Assembly: GCA_020073245.1 (NCBI GenBank)
Contig: JAIQFQ010000027.1
Span: forward strand, 1 to 51,375
Direction: 5' to 3'
Length of the DNA: 51,375 bases
Source: Terriglobia bacterium
GTDB taxonomy: Bacteria > Acidobacteriota > Thermoanaerobaculia > Thermoanaerobaculales > Thermoanaerobaculaceae
Shown here: piece by piece, positions 10,270 to 18,207 of the stretch
Layout of the letters: every line of letters begins with the position of its first letter
Numbering within the stretch: the stretch's first letter is position 1
The notes under the pieces: generated by a model
What the model saw: only the letters and a program-made list of their open reading frames with translations
The model's database searches: none
Told to the model about the DNA's origin: nothing
Made by a program: the position numbers and the translations under genes

Positions 10270-10302
10270 CCCCTCACCCTCCACCGCGCATCATGAGACG
10301 TA

Positions 10303-10331
10303 ATCTTAATCAGCGCTTCGAGACGAGTCAA
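10303..10331 (-). promoter_or_regulatory. Sigma70-like promoter of the act-cta operon
   Basis: On the minus strand TTGACT (10331-10326), a 17-bp spacer and TAAGAT (10308-10303) match the -35/-10 consensus at 5 and 4 positions. Transcription would begin near 10296, about 26 nt before the preferred actA start. Confidence 0.6.
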
Positions 10332-10467
10332 GCTTCGTTCGCGCAGTAAGTGGGTCTGCGGGCGCGGTGAGGGACAACCCCTCGAGGGGGCTGCAACCTG
10401 CGAAGGTTAATGGAGTTCTCAGGCAATCTGAGATCGCAATACGGTGGTCCCGGGCGGACGTGCAGAG

Positions 10468-10575
10468 GTGTAGATGGTTGAAGGTAGAGGGTAGAAGGCA
10501 GAAGAAGAACGAGGACCCCTCCTTGGTGTCCTGTCCTTCGTCTTCCCTCTTCCGTCTTCACTTTTCCCTCTCGCT
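10468..10575. repeat. Heptad inverted-repeat element, copy B
   Basis: The left arm 10468-10509 is six purine-rich 7-bp units (GTGTAGA, TGGTTGA, AGGTAGA, GGGTAGA, AGGCAGA, AGAAGAA). The right arm 10534-10575 is six pyrimidine-rich units (TCCTTCG, TCTTCCC, TCTTCCG, TCTTCAC, TTTTCCC, TCTCGCT). The arms are roughly inverted copies around a centre containing CCTCCTTGGTGTCCTGTC. The element ends 3 bp from the stop of the downstream-reading long greA gene. Together with the actA promoter it fills the 294-bp gap 10285-10578; no gene is visible there. Confidence 0.75.
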
Positions 10576-10578
10576 GCC

Positions 10579-12720
10579 TCAGAGCGCGGGCTCGATGGAT
10601 TCCACGATGCACGCAACGCCGTTGAACCTGACCGTCTCGCCCGGGGCGCGCTCCAGCAGGGCCTGAGCCGCTTCGGACCCATGCGAGAGCACCCCTTTCT
10701 CCGGATCGGCCTCGTACGGCCCGAGGATCACGATGGCCCGGCGGGCGCCGGTGAGCTGCGGCCGCAGCCACACCCTCGTGCCGACGCGGACGCGGCTGGT
10801 GTCCACCTTGGCGGGGTCGATGATCCGGACCTTGGCGAGGTCGCCCTGCAGCTCGGAGGCGCGCGCCGAGAGGAACTCCTGCCGGGCCCGCGCCGCGTGA
10901 TACTCGAAGTTCTCCGAGAAGTCGCCGTGGGACCGGGCCTCCTGGATCGCGCGCAGCGTCTCCGGGATCTGCTTCTCAAGGAGGTTCTTGAGCTCCGCCT
11001 GTAGCTTCTCGACGGTGCCCGCCAGGGCCGGCACCACGTCGGCCTCGACGGTCTGGCGCAGTTCGGGGAAACGGGCGGTCGCCGCACGGCGCAGCCAGTT
11101 CCGCTCGTCGGCGAGCTCCCCGGGATGCTCGAGGATCTGCAGGATCCGGCGCGCCTGATCCACGGTGAGGCGCTCCTGGACGATGAGCCCTGCCAGGCCG
11201 CCGGCGGAGAGGATTTCCTTCAACCGCGCCCGGAACGGGCTGAACGCCCGACGCTCCGCGAGCTCCACGAGGCGGACGAGGAGCGAGCCCGTACGGCGCT
11301 CTTCGAGAAGCGGGAGCAGCCCGGCGCTGTCCTCCTCGCACAGCCACACCAGCGCAGCCGGGTGCTTGGCCGGGTGCAGCAGGACCTGATCGAGGAACGT
11401 CTGAAGCGTTCCCGTCTGACCGGCGTCCACGAGCGCGTGGGAGATCCTCGAAAGTAGCCTGGTGCTGCCCTCGCGCTCGACCCAGCCGGCGAACACATCC
11501 GTCCACCCACCCGCGTCATGTTCCCGCACGAACTCGAGTGCGGTCTCGCGCTGCTGCGCGTCGCCCAGGGCATCCAGCAAGGGAAGCGCACCGGCCCTTC
11601 CGAGCACCTCGACCCGCGCCGCCTCGACCTCCGCGGCGGGCGCGCCCAGCCGCGCTGCGAGCATCAGCGCCTCCCACGCGAGGCCGGGCTTGGCGCCGGC
11701 CTCCTGCCCACGGTGAAGCATCTCGGCTGCCATGAACGCACCGAGCTCGCGGCTCCGACTGCCGTGGCGGCGCGCCAGCTCGACCTGTTGGGCCAGACCA
11801 GCTTCCTTGAACTCGGCGCGGATCTCCTCCTCGGCGCCGCCACCCGAGGCCAACCTGTACTTCACGCGCGTCCCGCTCCCGGAGGCCACGACCCTCGGGT
11901 TCTTCTTGGCCCGGTTCCACCAGCTCGTCCACTGGGCTTCGTCCAGGAGACCGGAGAGCGCGGCCTTGATCTCGGGCACGTTCATCGGCGCGGCGAAGCT
12001 CTCGAGGATCGCCGCCAGCACACCCTGCGGATCACCCGCGATCTCGGCCACGAGAGCGTCCCGCTCCTCGAGCCGACGCCGGAGGAAGTGTCCCTGCGGC
12101 AGGGGCGTCAGGTACTTCCTCGCCGCGTCGATCGGCACCGGAACCCGCCTCTCCTTCTCGAAGTCCAGGCGCAGCATCCCCAACTGGGGGTTGGCCTCGA
12201 CGACCCGACCCGGGCCGCGGCCCGCCATCGAGAAGACGCCTCCGAGGTCGTGCTCGAGCCAGGTTTCCAGCGTCTCGAGCGTCTCAACGGGCTTGCGGGA
12301 CCCCAACAGCGGGAAGTGCTTGAGCAGCTTCTCGAGCGACGGGCGGCCGGACCACAGGTGACGCAGGCATTCCTGAAGGCCCGCGCGCCATTTCTCGCCG
12401 TCCCCGATGCCGAGCCGGATCATCTCGCAGAGGAAGCGTTTCAGTCCCGCCCACGCGCCCTCGGAGCGCGCCTCGTCCGCCGCCAGCTCCAGCAGCGTGG
12501 CTGCCAGAGTCTTCTTCCCCGCCGAGCGCAGCCGTTTGAGCGCCTCTGCGAACGCCTCGCCGTCGCCGATCCCCTTCTCCAGCCGCGCGAGCCAGAACTC
12601 CTCGATCTTTCCGGCGTCGCCCCCGGCGACCACGGCGTCCCACTCGGCGAACCAAGGCGTCTCGCTCACGGTCGGTAACAATACCAGCTGTTCCCCCTCC
12701 CCGCGAATTCCTTGTTGCAT
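10579..12720 (-). CDS. Long GreA/GreB-type transcription elongation factor with large N-terminal extension
   Basis: 713 residues if started at ATG 12720. The last 150 or so residues are a complete Gre factor: an N-terminal coiled coil (LAGTVEKLQAELKNLLEK onward) with the acidic tip HGDFSENFEYHAA, in which Asp and Glu stimulate RNA polymerase transcript cleavage, and a C-terminal FKBP-like domain ending near GETVRFNGVACIVE. The preceding ~550 residues are alpha-helical, rich in Leu, Ala, Glu and Arg, and look like a helical-repeat scaffold; I cannot name the family. Long GreA proteins with such extensions are known in spirochaetes. The true start may be further in, because the first codons contain a ribosome-binding-like GGGGAGGGGGA; GTG 12669 is one candidate. 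It is divergent from the S46 peptidase. Confidence 0.85.
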   Translation of the reverse strand: MQQGIRGEGEQLVLLPTVSETPWFAEWDAVVAGGDAGKIEEFWLARLEKGIGDGEAFAEALKRLRSAGKKTLAATLLELAADEARSEGAWAGLKRFLCEMIRLGIGDGEKWRAGLQECLRHLWSGRPSLEKLLKHFPLLGSRKPVETLETLETWLEHDLGGVFSMAGRGPGRVVEANPQLGMLRLDFEKERRVPVPIDAARKYLTPLPQGHFLRRRLEERDALVAEIAGDPQGVLAAILESFAAPMNVPEIKAALSGLLDEAQWTSWWNRAKKNPRVVASGSGTRVKYRLASGGGAEEEIRAEFKEAGLAQQVELARRHGSRSRELGAFMAAEMLHRGQEAGAKPGLAWEALMLAARLGAPAAEVEAARVEVLGRAGALPLLDALGDAQQRETALEFVREHDAGGWTDVFAGWVEREGSTRLLSRISHALVDAGQTGTLQTFLDQVLLHPAKHPAALVWLCEEDSAGLLPLLEERRTGSLLVRLVELAERRAFSPFRARLKEILSAGGLAGLIVQERLTVDQARRILQILEHPGELADERNWLRRAATARFPELRQTVEADVVPALAGTVEKLQAELKNLLEKQIPETLRAIQEARSHGDFSENFEYHAARARQEFLSARASELQGDLAKVRIIDPAKVDTSRVRVGTRVWLRPQLTGARRAIVILGPYEADPEKGVLSHGSEAAQALLERAPGETVRFNGVACIVESIEPAL

Positions 12721-12781
12721 GGCTGCGAGAGTGTGGCAGAATTCGCCGTCCCGCTTCGGGGCTCAGAGGGAGATCATACGA

Positions 12782-14962
12782 ATGAAACGCAGTCTCATGA
12801 TTGTCGCGCTCGTCTTGTCTCTCGCCGTCGCGGCCGAACCATCGCTCGCCGACGAGGGGATGTGGCTCCTGAGCCAGCTTCCGGAGTTGGCTCCGACGCT
12901 GAAGGCCATGGGCCTGCAACTCGGCCCAAATGACATCTGGGACCCGAAGACCGACACCGGCCTCGCGTCCGCCACGCCCTGGCTCGGCGGGTGCTCCTCC
13001 TCGTTCGTCTCGCCGGAGGGCTTGATCATCACCAACCACCACTGCGCCTTCGGGGCACTCCAGATGAACTCCTCACCGGAGCACGACTACATCACCACCG
13101 GGTTCCTGGCCAGGTCGAGGACCGAGGAGCTGGAAGCCAAGGGCTCTCGCGTCACTGTGCTCAAGGGATACGAAGACGTGACGCCGGCGGTCCAGTCAGC
13201 CATCAAGGGGGCTAGGGAGCCCGAGGCACGCACCAAGGCCATCGAGCTGCGCGAGAAGGAGCTCGTCGCGGACTGCGAGAAGACCGGTCTGCGCTGCCGC
13301 GTCGCCGAGATGTTCGGCGGCGCGAGGTACGTCCTCTTCCGCCAGCTCGAGCTTCGCGACGTGCGCATCGTCTACGCGCCGCCGCGCGCGATCGGAGAGT
13401 ACGGCGGCGAGGTGGACAACTGGGTGTGGCCCCGCCACACCGGGGACTACTCGTTCCTGCGCGCCTACGTGGGCAGGGACGGCAAACCGGCCGACTACTC
13501 CTCGGACAACGTCCCGTTCAAGCCGGACCGCATCCTGAAGATTGCAACCACGCCGCTCGCCGAAGGCGATTTCACGTTCATCCTCGGCTACCCCGGGAAG
13601 ACGATGCGCTACCGCGTTGCATCCTCGATCGCCGAGGACACGAAGTTCTACTACCCACAGAGAATCAAGTTGCTCAAGGATCTCATCGCTCTCCTCGACG
13701 AGGAAAGCAGGCGCGGCAAGGAGGTCGAGATCAAGCTGGCCTCACAGCTCAAGGGCTACTACAACTCCGTCAAGAACAACGAGGGGATGCTGGAGGGTCT
13801 CACCCGGGCGGACCTCGCGGGCCGCAAGCGCGCCGAAGAGGCGAAGCTCACCGAGTGGATCAGCGCGGACCCCTCCCGCACGGCGAAGTACGGCCACGTT
13901 CTGTCATCGCTCGACCGGATCACGGCCGCCCGCGGCGCGACCCGTGACCGGGATCTGATCCTCGGGTGGATGACCATGTCCCGCTCCTACGGGCTGCTTG
14001 GCGCCGCGATCGCCATCGACCGCTGGAGCGAGCAGAGGGCGAAGGCCGACATGGAGCGCGACATGGGCTATCAGGCGCGCGACGAGAACGGCGTTCGGCA
14101 GCGCCTGGTCAACATGCAGCGCAACCTCGACCCCGCGACCGACCGGGCCATGCTCGGCTACCTCCTGAGGCGAGCCGCGCAGCTCCCGGCCGGCCAGCGA
14201 ATCGCCGCCGTCGACGGTGCGCTCGCCGCCACCGGCAAGGCCGGCGACGAGGGCCTCACGGCCCTCCTCGACCGCCTCTTCGCCACGAAGCTCGGCGACC
14301 AGAAGGTCCGCCTCGAGATGCTCGGCATGGACCACCCGGCACTGTTGGCCACCGGGGATCCGATGATCCTGTTCGCCGACGCGCTGCGGAGGGACACGAA
14401 AGCGATGGAGGGGGCCAACAGGGGGTACGACGGCGAGACGGTGCTGCTCATCCCGCGCTTCCTCGAAGCGTTGAGCGCCTGGAAGGGCAACCCACTCTAC
14501 CCGGATGCGAACTCGACGCTGCGCCTCACCTACGGTGGCGTGAAGGGGTACTCGCCCCGCGACGGCGTCTACTTCAAACCGTTCACGACTCACCACGGCG
14601 TGGTGGAGAAGGAGACGGGTCACGAACCTTTCGCTTCCCCGAAGGGCCTGCTGGAGGCAGAGAAGGCCGGTGCCGATGGGACGTACGGCGACCAGCGGTT
14701 GGGGGATGTGCCGGCGTGCTTCCTGACCACCAACGACATCACGGGCGGGAACTCCGGCTCGGCCGTCTTGAACGGGAAGGGCGAGTTGGTTGGCCTGGCC
14801 TTCGACGGCAACTACGAGGCGATCGACTCCGACTTCCGTTTCGACCCGGCGCTCGCCCGGACGATCGCCGTGGACATCCGTTACGTCCTCTGGTGCATGG
14901 ACTTCGTGGACAAGGCGCACGGCCTGATGCGCGAGATGGGCGTGGAGCCCGTCAGCAAGTAG
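12782..14962 (+). CDS. S46 family dipeptidyl-peptidase (DPP7-like), exported serine peptidase
   Basis: 726 residues, close to the usual ~710-720. A signal peptide (MKRSLMIVALVLSLAVAAEP) precedes a chymotrypsin-fold domain interrupted by a helical domain. The catalytic triad is visible: His in TNHHCAF (about 86-87), Asp in GGEVDNWVWPRHTGDYS and Ser in TGGNSGSA. Eighteen residues after the Ser lies Gly (GLAFDG), at the position that is Gly in DPP7 and Arg in the acid-specific DPP11, so cleavage after hydrophobic P1 residues is expected. It would release dipeptides from oligopeptides in the periplasm. ATG at 12782 has AGAGGGAG 9 nt upstream. Only 61 bp separate it from the divergent long greA gene. 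Confidence 0.95.
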   Translation: MKRSLMIVALVLSLAVAAEPSLADEGMWLLSQLPELAPTLKAMGLQLGPNDIWDPKTDTGLASATPWLGGCSSSFVSPEGLIITNHHCAFGALQMNSSPEHDYITTGFLARSRTEELEAKGSRVTVLKGYEDVTPAVQSAIKGAREPEARTKAIELREKELVADCEKTGLRCRVAEMFGGARYVLFRQLELRDVRIVYAPPRAIGEYGGEVDNWVWPRHTGDYSFLRAYVGRDGKPADYSSDNVPFKPDRILKIATTPLAEGDFTFILGYPGKTMRYRVASSIAEDTKFYYPQRIKLLKDLIALLDEESRRGKEVEIKLASQLKGYYNSVKNNEGMLEGLTRADLAGRKRAEEAKLTEWISADPSRTAKYGHVLSSLDRITAARGATRDRDLILGWMTMSRSYGLLGAAIAIDRWSEQRAKADMERDMGYQARDENGVRQRLVNMQRNLDPATDRAMLGYLLRRAAQLPAGQRIAAVDGALAATGKAGDEGLTALLDRLFATKLGDQKVRLEMLGMDHPALLATGDPMILFADALRRDTKAMEGANRGYDGETVLLIPRFLEALSAWKGNPLYPDANSTLRLTYGGVKGYSPRDGVYFKPFTTHHGVVEKETGHEPFASPKGLLEAEKAGADGTYGDQRLGDVPACFLTTNDITGGNSGSAVLNGKGELVGLAFDGNYEAIDSDFRFDPALARTIAVDIRYVLWCMDFVDKAHGLMREMGVEPVSK

Positions 14963-14983
14963 GCCCACGATCGTGAGGGCCTC

Positions 14984-15089
14984 GAGTGAAGAGTTGAGAG
15001 TGAAGAGTTGAGAGTTAGAGACGAAAGGTCGGTCCCGCTCACCCTGTCGCTGCCTTTCAACTCTTCACTCTTCACTCTGAACTCTCAAC
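14984..15089. repeat. Heptad inverted-repeat element, copy C (overlaps hutH 3' end)
   Basis: The left arm 14984-15018 is GAGTGAA, GAGTTGA, GAGTGAA, GAGTTGA, GAGTTAG. The right arm 15055-15089 is TTTCAAC, TCTTCAC, TCTTCAC, TCTGAAC, TCTCAAC, the near reverse complement of the left arm. The centre is 36 bp. The element fills the convergent gap between the S46 peptidase and hutH. Its right arm encodes the last residues and stop of hutH. In transcripts from either side it could fold into a long imperfect hairpin, so a terminator-like role is possible. Confidence 0.8.
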
Positions 15090-16595
15090 TTGTCTCAGCA
15101 GCTTCGCCGGGTCGAGCGCCGGCACGATGCGAGCCGCGGCCAGGATGTCCGGGTGGAGGTAGCGGTCGGCGTCGAGCGGGGGCACGGCCGCGCGCAGCGC
15201 GGCGTGCGCCCGCTCCAGCGCAGGCGAGGAGCGCCGCGGCCGGCGGAACTCAAGGCCTTGCGCGGCCTCGAGGAGCTCGACCGCAAGCACGTCCCGCACG
15301 CACTCCACGATCCGCGCGAGCTTGCGCGCCGCCCACGTCCCCATCGAAACGTGGTCCTCGCGCCCGGCGGAGGTCGGGATCGAGTCCACGCTCGCCGGGT
15401 GCGCGAGCGTCTTGCACTCGGAAACGAGCGCCGCCGCCGTCACCTGCGCCATCATGAACCCGGAGTTCAGACCGGAGGCGTCCACGAGAAACGCAGGGAG
15501 GTACGACTGCTCCGGCGTCACGAGGCGCGCCGAGCGGCGCTCGGAGATCGAGGCGAGCGAGGCGAGCGCGATCGCGGCGTAGTCGAACGCGGCCGCCACA
15601 GGTGCGCCGTGGAAGTTCCCGCCGGAGACGACGCGACCGTCCGGCAGCACCATGGGGTTGTCGGTAGCGGCGTTGATCTCGACCGCGAGCTTCTCGCGCA
15701 GGTGGGCGAGCGCGTCGCGTGCGGCACCGTGCACCTGCGGCGTGCAGCGGAGCGAGTAGGCGTCCTGCACCCGGTAGCAGGTCTGGTGCGCGTTGCGAAT
15801 CTCCGACCCCTGCAGAAGCGCCCAGAGGTTGGCCGCGCTCCGGAGCTGCCCGGGGTGGCGGCGCGCCTCGTGGATCTCGGCGAGGTACGCCGTGTCGGTC
15901 CCCTCCATCGCGTCCACGGACATGGCGGCCACGACGTCTGCCGCCGCGGTCAGTCTCTCAGCATCGGTCAGCGCCAGAGCCGCGACCGCTGTCATCACCT
16001 GGGTGCCGTTGATTAGCGCCAGCCCCTCCTTCGGAGCGAGCTCCAGCGCTGGAAAGCCGGCTCGTGCGAGCGCCTGGGCGCCGGAGATCCGCAGGCCGTC
16101 GAGGAACGCTTCCCCTTCGCCGATCAGTACCAGCGCGAGGTGCGCGAGCGGCGCGAGATCGCCGGAGGCGCCGACCGAGCCCTGACACGGCACGACCGGG
16201 TGAACACCCGCGTTGAGCAGATCGATGAGACGCTCGGCCAGGATCGGGCGTGCACCGGCGTACCCTCCGGCGAGGACGTTGGCCCGCAGCAGCAGCACCG
16301 CCCGCACGACGTCCTCAGGAAACGGCTCCCCGACGCCGCACGCGTGCGAGCGCAGGAGGTTCTTCTGGAGCTGCGCGAGCTGCTCCGCCGGGATGTGGAC
16401 GTCGGCGAGCCGGCCGAACCCCGTGTTGACACCGTAGATCACCTCGCCCGCCGCGACGCGCGCTTCGATCCTCGCGCGCGTGTCGGCCATCCTTTCGCGG
16501 GCGGCGGGCGCCAGGGCCACGGCGGCGCCGTGCCTCGCCACCGCCTCGACCTGCTCGAGCGTCAGATTGCGACCGTCGAGAACGACCGAGTCCAT
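15072..16595 (-). CDS. hutH: Histidine ammonia-lyase
   Basis: 507 residues, the normal length. The Ala-Ser-Gly that cyclises to the MIO electrophile is at about 143-145 (GSVGASGDLAPLAH). Tyr54 (VIYGVNTGFG), the HAL-specific His in LLRSHACGVG, and QDAYSLRCTPQVHG are all present; the His separates it from tyrosine/phenylalanine lyases and aminomutases. It deaminates L-histidine to urocanate, the first step of histidine breakdown; no hutU/hutI is nearby. ATG at 16595 has GGAGG 5 nt upstream. The last residues (QVESSE) are encoded inside a heptad repeat arm, so the original C-terminus seems to have been replaced by repeat sequence. Confidence 0.96.
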   Translation of the reverse strand: MDSVVLDGRNLTLEQVEAVARHGAAVALAPAARERMADTRARIEARVAAGEVIYGVNTGFGRLADVHIPAEQLAQLQKNLLRSHACGVGEPFPEDVVRAVLLLRANVLAGGYAGARPILAERLIDLLNAGVHPVVPCQGSVGASGDLAPLAHLALVLIGEGEAFLDGLRISGAQALARAGFPALELAPKEGLALINGTQVMTAVAALALTDAERLTAAADVVAAMSVDAMEGTDTAYLAEIHEARRHPGQLRSAANLWALLQGSEIRNAHQTCYRVQDAYSLRCTPQVHGAARDALAHLREKLAVEINAATDNPMVLPDGRVVSGGNFHGAPVAAAFDYAAIALASLASISERRSARLVTPEQSYLPAFLVDASGLNSGFMMAQVTAAALVSECKTLAHPASVDSIPTSAGREDHVSMGTWAARKLARIVECVRDVLAVELLEAAQGLEFRRPRRSSPALERAHAALRAAVPPLDADRYLHPDILAAARIVPALDPAKLLRQVESSE

Positions 16596-16648
16596 GACGC
16601 CTCCAGACGCCGGAGGATAGCACCGGCGAGAGACGGGAAGGCGTCGAA

Positions 16649-16773
16649 GGTGAAAGGGAAAAGGGTAGACGGAACAAGGTAGAGGGAAGAGGAAAGGCAC
16701 AAGCGCCCGGGCCTCTTGGTCTGCCGTCGTCCGTCTTCCCTTCTAGGTCTCCCCTTTCACCTCTGACCTCGCA
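16649..16773. repeat. Heptad inverted-repeat element, copy D
   Basis: The left arm 16649-16697 is seven purine-rich units (GGTGAAA, GGGAAAA, GGGTAGA, CGGAACA, AGGTAGA, GGGAAGA, GGAAAGG). The right arm 16732-16773 is six pyrimidine-rich units (CGTCTTC, CCTTCTA, GGTCTCC, CCTTTCA, CCTCTGA, CCTCGCA). The centre CCTCTTGGTCTGCCGTC resembles the centre of copy B, which argues for common descent rather than independent slippage. Confidence 0.75.
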
Positions 16774-16789
16774 CACTCCGGTGGGACCT

Positions 16790-16821
16790 TTCGAAGTTGC
16801 GAACATTCGAACTTGCGAACG
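16790..16821. repeat. 16-bp direct repeat upstream of purA promoter
   Basis: TTCGAAGTTGCGAACA (16790-16805) is followed immediately by TTCGAACTTGCGAACG, 14 of 16 bases identical. On the minus strand it reads as four 8-bp units (CTTCGAAA/GTTCGCAA type). It sits 14 bp before the purA -35 box, so it is either a regulator site or a further simple-repeat relic. Confidence 0.6.
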
Positions 16822-16835
16822 GTCTCATCCGTGCC

Positions 16836-16864
16836 TTGAGAATTCCTCCCCGTTCTGCTAAATA
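16836..16864 (+). promoter_or_regulatory. Candidate purA promoter
   Basis: TTGAGA (16836-16841), a 17-bp spacer and TAAATA (16859-16864). The start of transcription would be near 16871, giving a 5' leader of about 26 nt that includes the purA ribosome binding site. Confidence 0.45.
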
Positions 16865-16896
16865 GATCCGTTCGCGCCGAGGCGCCGGGAGCTGGA

Positions 16897-18204
16897 ATGC
16901 CGAACGTCGTGGTGGTCGGAGGACAGTGGGGAGACGAGGGCAAGGGCAAGGTCGTGGACCTGCTCTGCCCGGCGTTCGATCACGTCGTCCGCTTCAACGG
17001 CGGCAACAACGCCGGCCACACGGTCCGCTTCGCCGACCGGCACTTCGCCCTCCACCTGATCCCCTCGGGGATCCTGCAGCCCAACTGCCGCTGCCTCATT
17101 GGGCCCGGCGTCGTCATCGACCCGATCGCGCTCCTCGATGAGGTGCGGCTGATCGAGGAGCAGGCTGTCTCGGTTCGTCCGAGGCTCCTGGTGTCGGCAC
17201 GGGCGCACATCGTGCTCCCCGGTCACCGCGCGCTCGACCAGGCGCGCGAGTCGAGCCGTGGTGCTGGCAAGCTCGGGACGACCGGACGCGGGATCGGTCC
17301 GGCGTACGAGGCGCGGGCCAAGCGGACGGGAATCCGTCTGGGCCTCGCCCGCAACCCCAGGCGCCTGCGCGAGGCGGTCGCCGCCGCAAGCGGTGAGCTG
17401 GCCGACGCCTTGGCGCGCTACCCGGATGCCATCGTCCCCACGACCGATGAGATCGACCGCGCGGTCGAGGCCGTGCTCGCTCTTGCGCCGCTCCTCGGCG
17501 GCGTGTCGCAGGCGCTGGCGCAGGCCTCGGAAAAGGGCGAATCGATCCTCTTCGAGGGCGCCCAGGGCACCCTGCTCGACCTCGACCACGGCACGTACCC
17601 GTATGTGACGTCGTCCGGGTGCCTGGCCGGCTTTGCGGCGCCCGCGTGCGGGTTGCCTGCGCGGGCGATCGACGGCGTCCTGGGCGTGTTCAAGGCGTAC
17701 GCGACCCGCGTCGGCAGCGGGCCCTTCCCCACCGAGCTCACCGACAACATCGGCGAGCACCTTCGCCGGCGCGGCAACGAGTTCGGGACGACGACCGGGC
17801 GGCCGCGCCGGACCGGCTGGTTCGATGCCGTGGCCGCGCGCGCCGCGGTTCGGTGGAGCGGGATCGAGGCCATCGCGCTCACCAAGCTGGACGTGCTCGA
17901 CGAGGTCTCGGAGATCCGCATCGCGACCGCCTACACGGACGGCGGGCAGACGATCGAGCAACTCCCCGACGACGCCGAGGATCTCGCCAACGCCACACCG
18001 GTCTACGAACTCATGCCGGGCTGGCAGACCAACTCATCAGCGGTCACCGCGTTCCGCAAGCTCCCCGTTTTGGCCCACCGCTATGTGGCCCGCCTCGAGG
18101 AGCTGCTCGGTGTCCCCGTCGTGATGATCTCAACAGGTCCGCGGCGCGAGGAGACGATCGTCCGGCACATCAAGCCGTTCACCACCTGGGCCGTCCGGAT
18201 CTAG
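16897..18204 (+). CDS. purA: Adenylosuccinate synthetase
   Basis: 435 residues, standard length. Hallmarks are the P-loop GGQWGDEGKGKVVD with the catalytic Asp, the NGGNNAGHT segment with the catalytic His, TTGRGIGPAYEAR, the IMP/switch region FEGAQGTLLDLDHGTYPYVTSS, and a C-terminal guanine-binding segment ending near STGPRREETI. It joins IMP and aspartate using GTP, the first committed step of AMP synthesis, in the cytoplasm. ATG at 16897 follows GGGAGCTGGA. A four-base gap separates its stop from the convergent lipoprotein gene. Confidence 0.97.
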   Translation: MPNVVVVGGQWGDEGKGKVVDLLCPAFDHVVRFNGGNNAGHTVRFADRHFALHLIPSGILQPNCRCLIGPGVVIDPIALLDEVRLIEEQAVSVRPRLLVSARAHIVLPGHRALDQARESSRGAGKLGTTGRGIGPAYEARAKRTGIRLGLARNPRRLREAVAAASGELADALARYPDAIVPTTDEIDRAVEAVLALAPLLGGVSQALAQASEKGESILFEGAQGTLLDLDHGTYPYVTSSGCLAGFAAPACGLPARAIDGVLGVFKAYATRVGSGPFPTELTDNIGEHLRRRGNEFGTTTGRPRRTGWFDAVAARAAVRWSGIEAIALTKLDVLDEVSEIRIATAYTDGGQTIEQLPDDAEDLANATPVYELMPGWQTNSSAVTAFRKLPVLAHRYVARLEELLGVPVVMISTGPRREETIVRHIKPFTTWAVRI

Positions 18205-18207
18205 CCC

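Larger units (their letters stand above)
16596..16896. other. Divergent hutH-purA intergenic region, no gene
   Basis: 301 bp. It contains the hutH ribosome binding site, heptad element D (16649-16773), a 16-bp direct repeat (16790-16821) and a purA promoter candidate (16836-16864). I see no coding sequence. Confidence 0.7.

Noticed and set aside
9625..10284. GTG at 10284 as the actA start
   Set aside because: It would leave about 11 nt of leader with no binding site; TTG at 10269 has GGAGG 8 nt upstream. It remains an alternative.
15090..16016. 308-codon plus-strand frame antisense to hutH
   Set aside because: GC-rich shadow frame; hutH has all catalytic residues and a good ribosome binding site.
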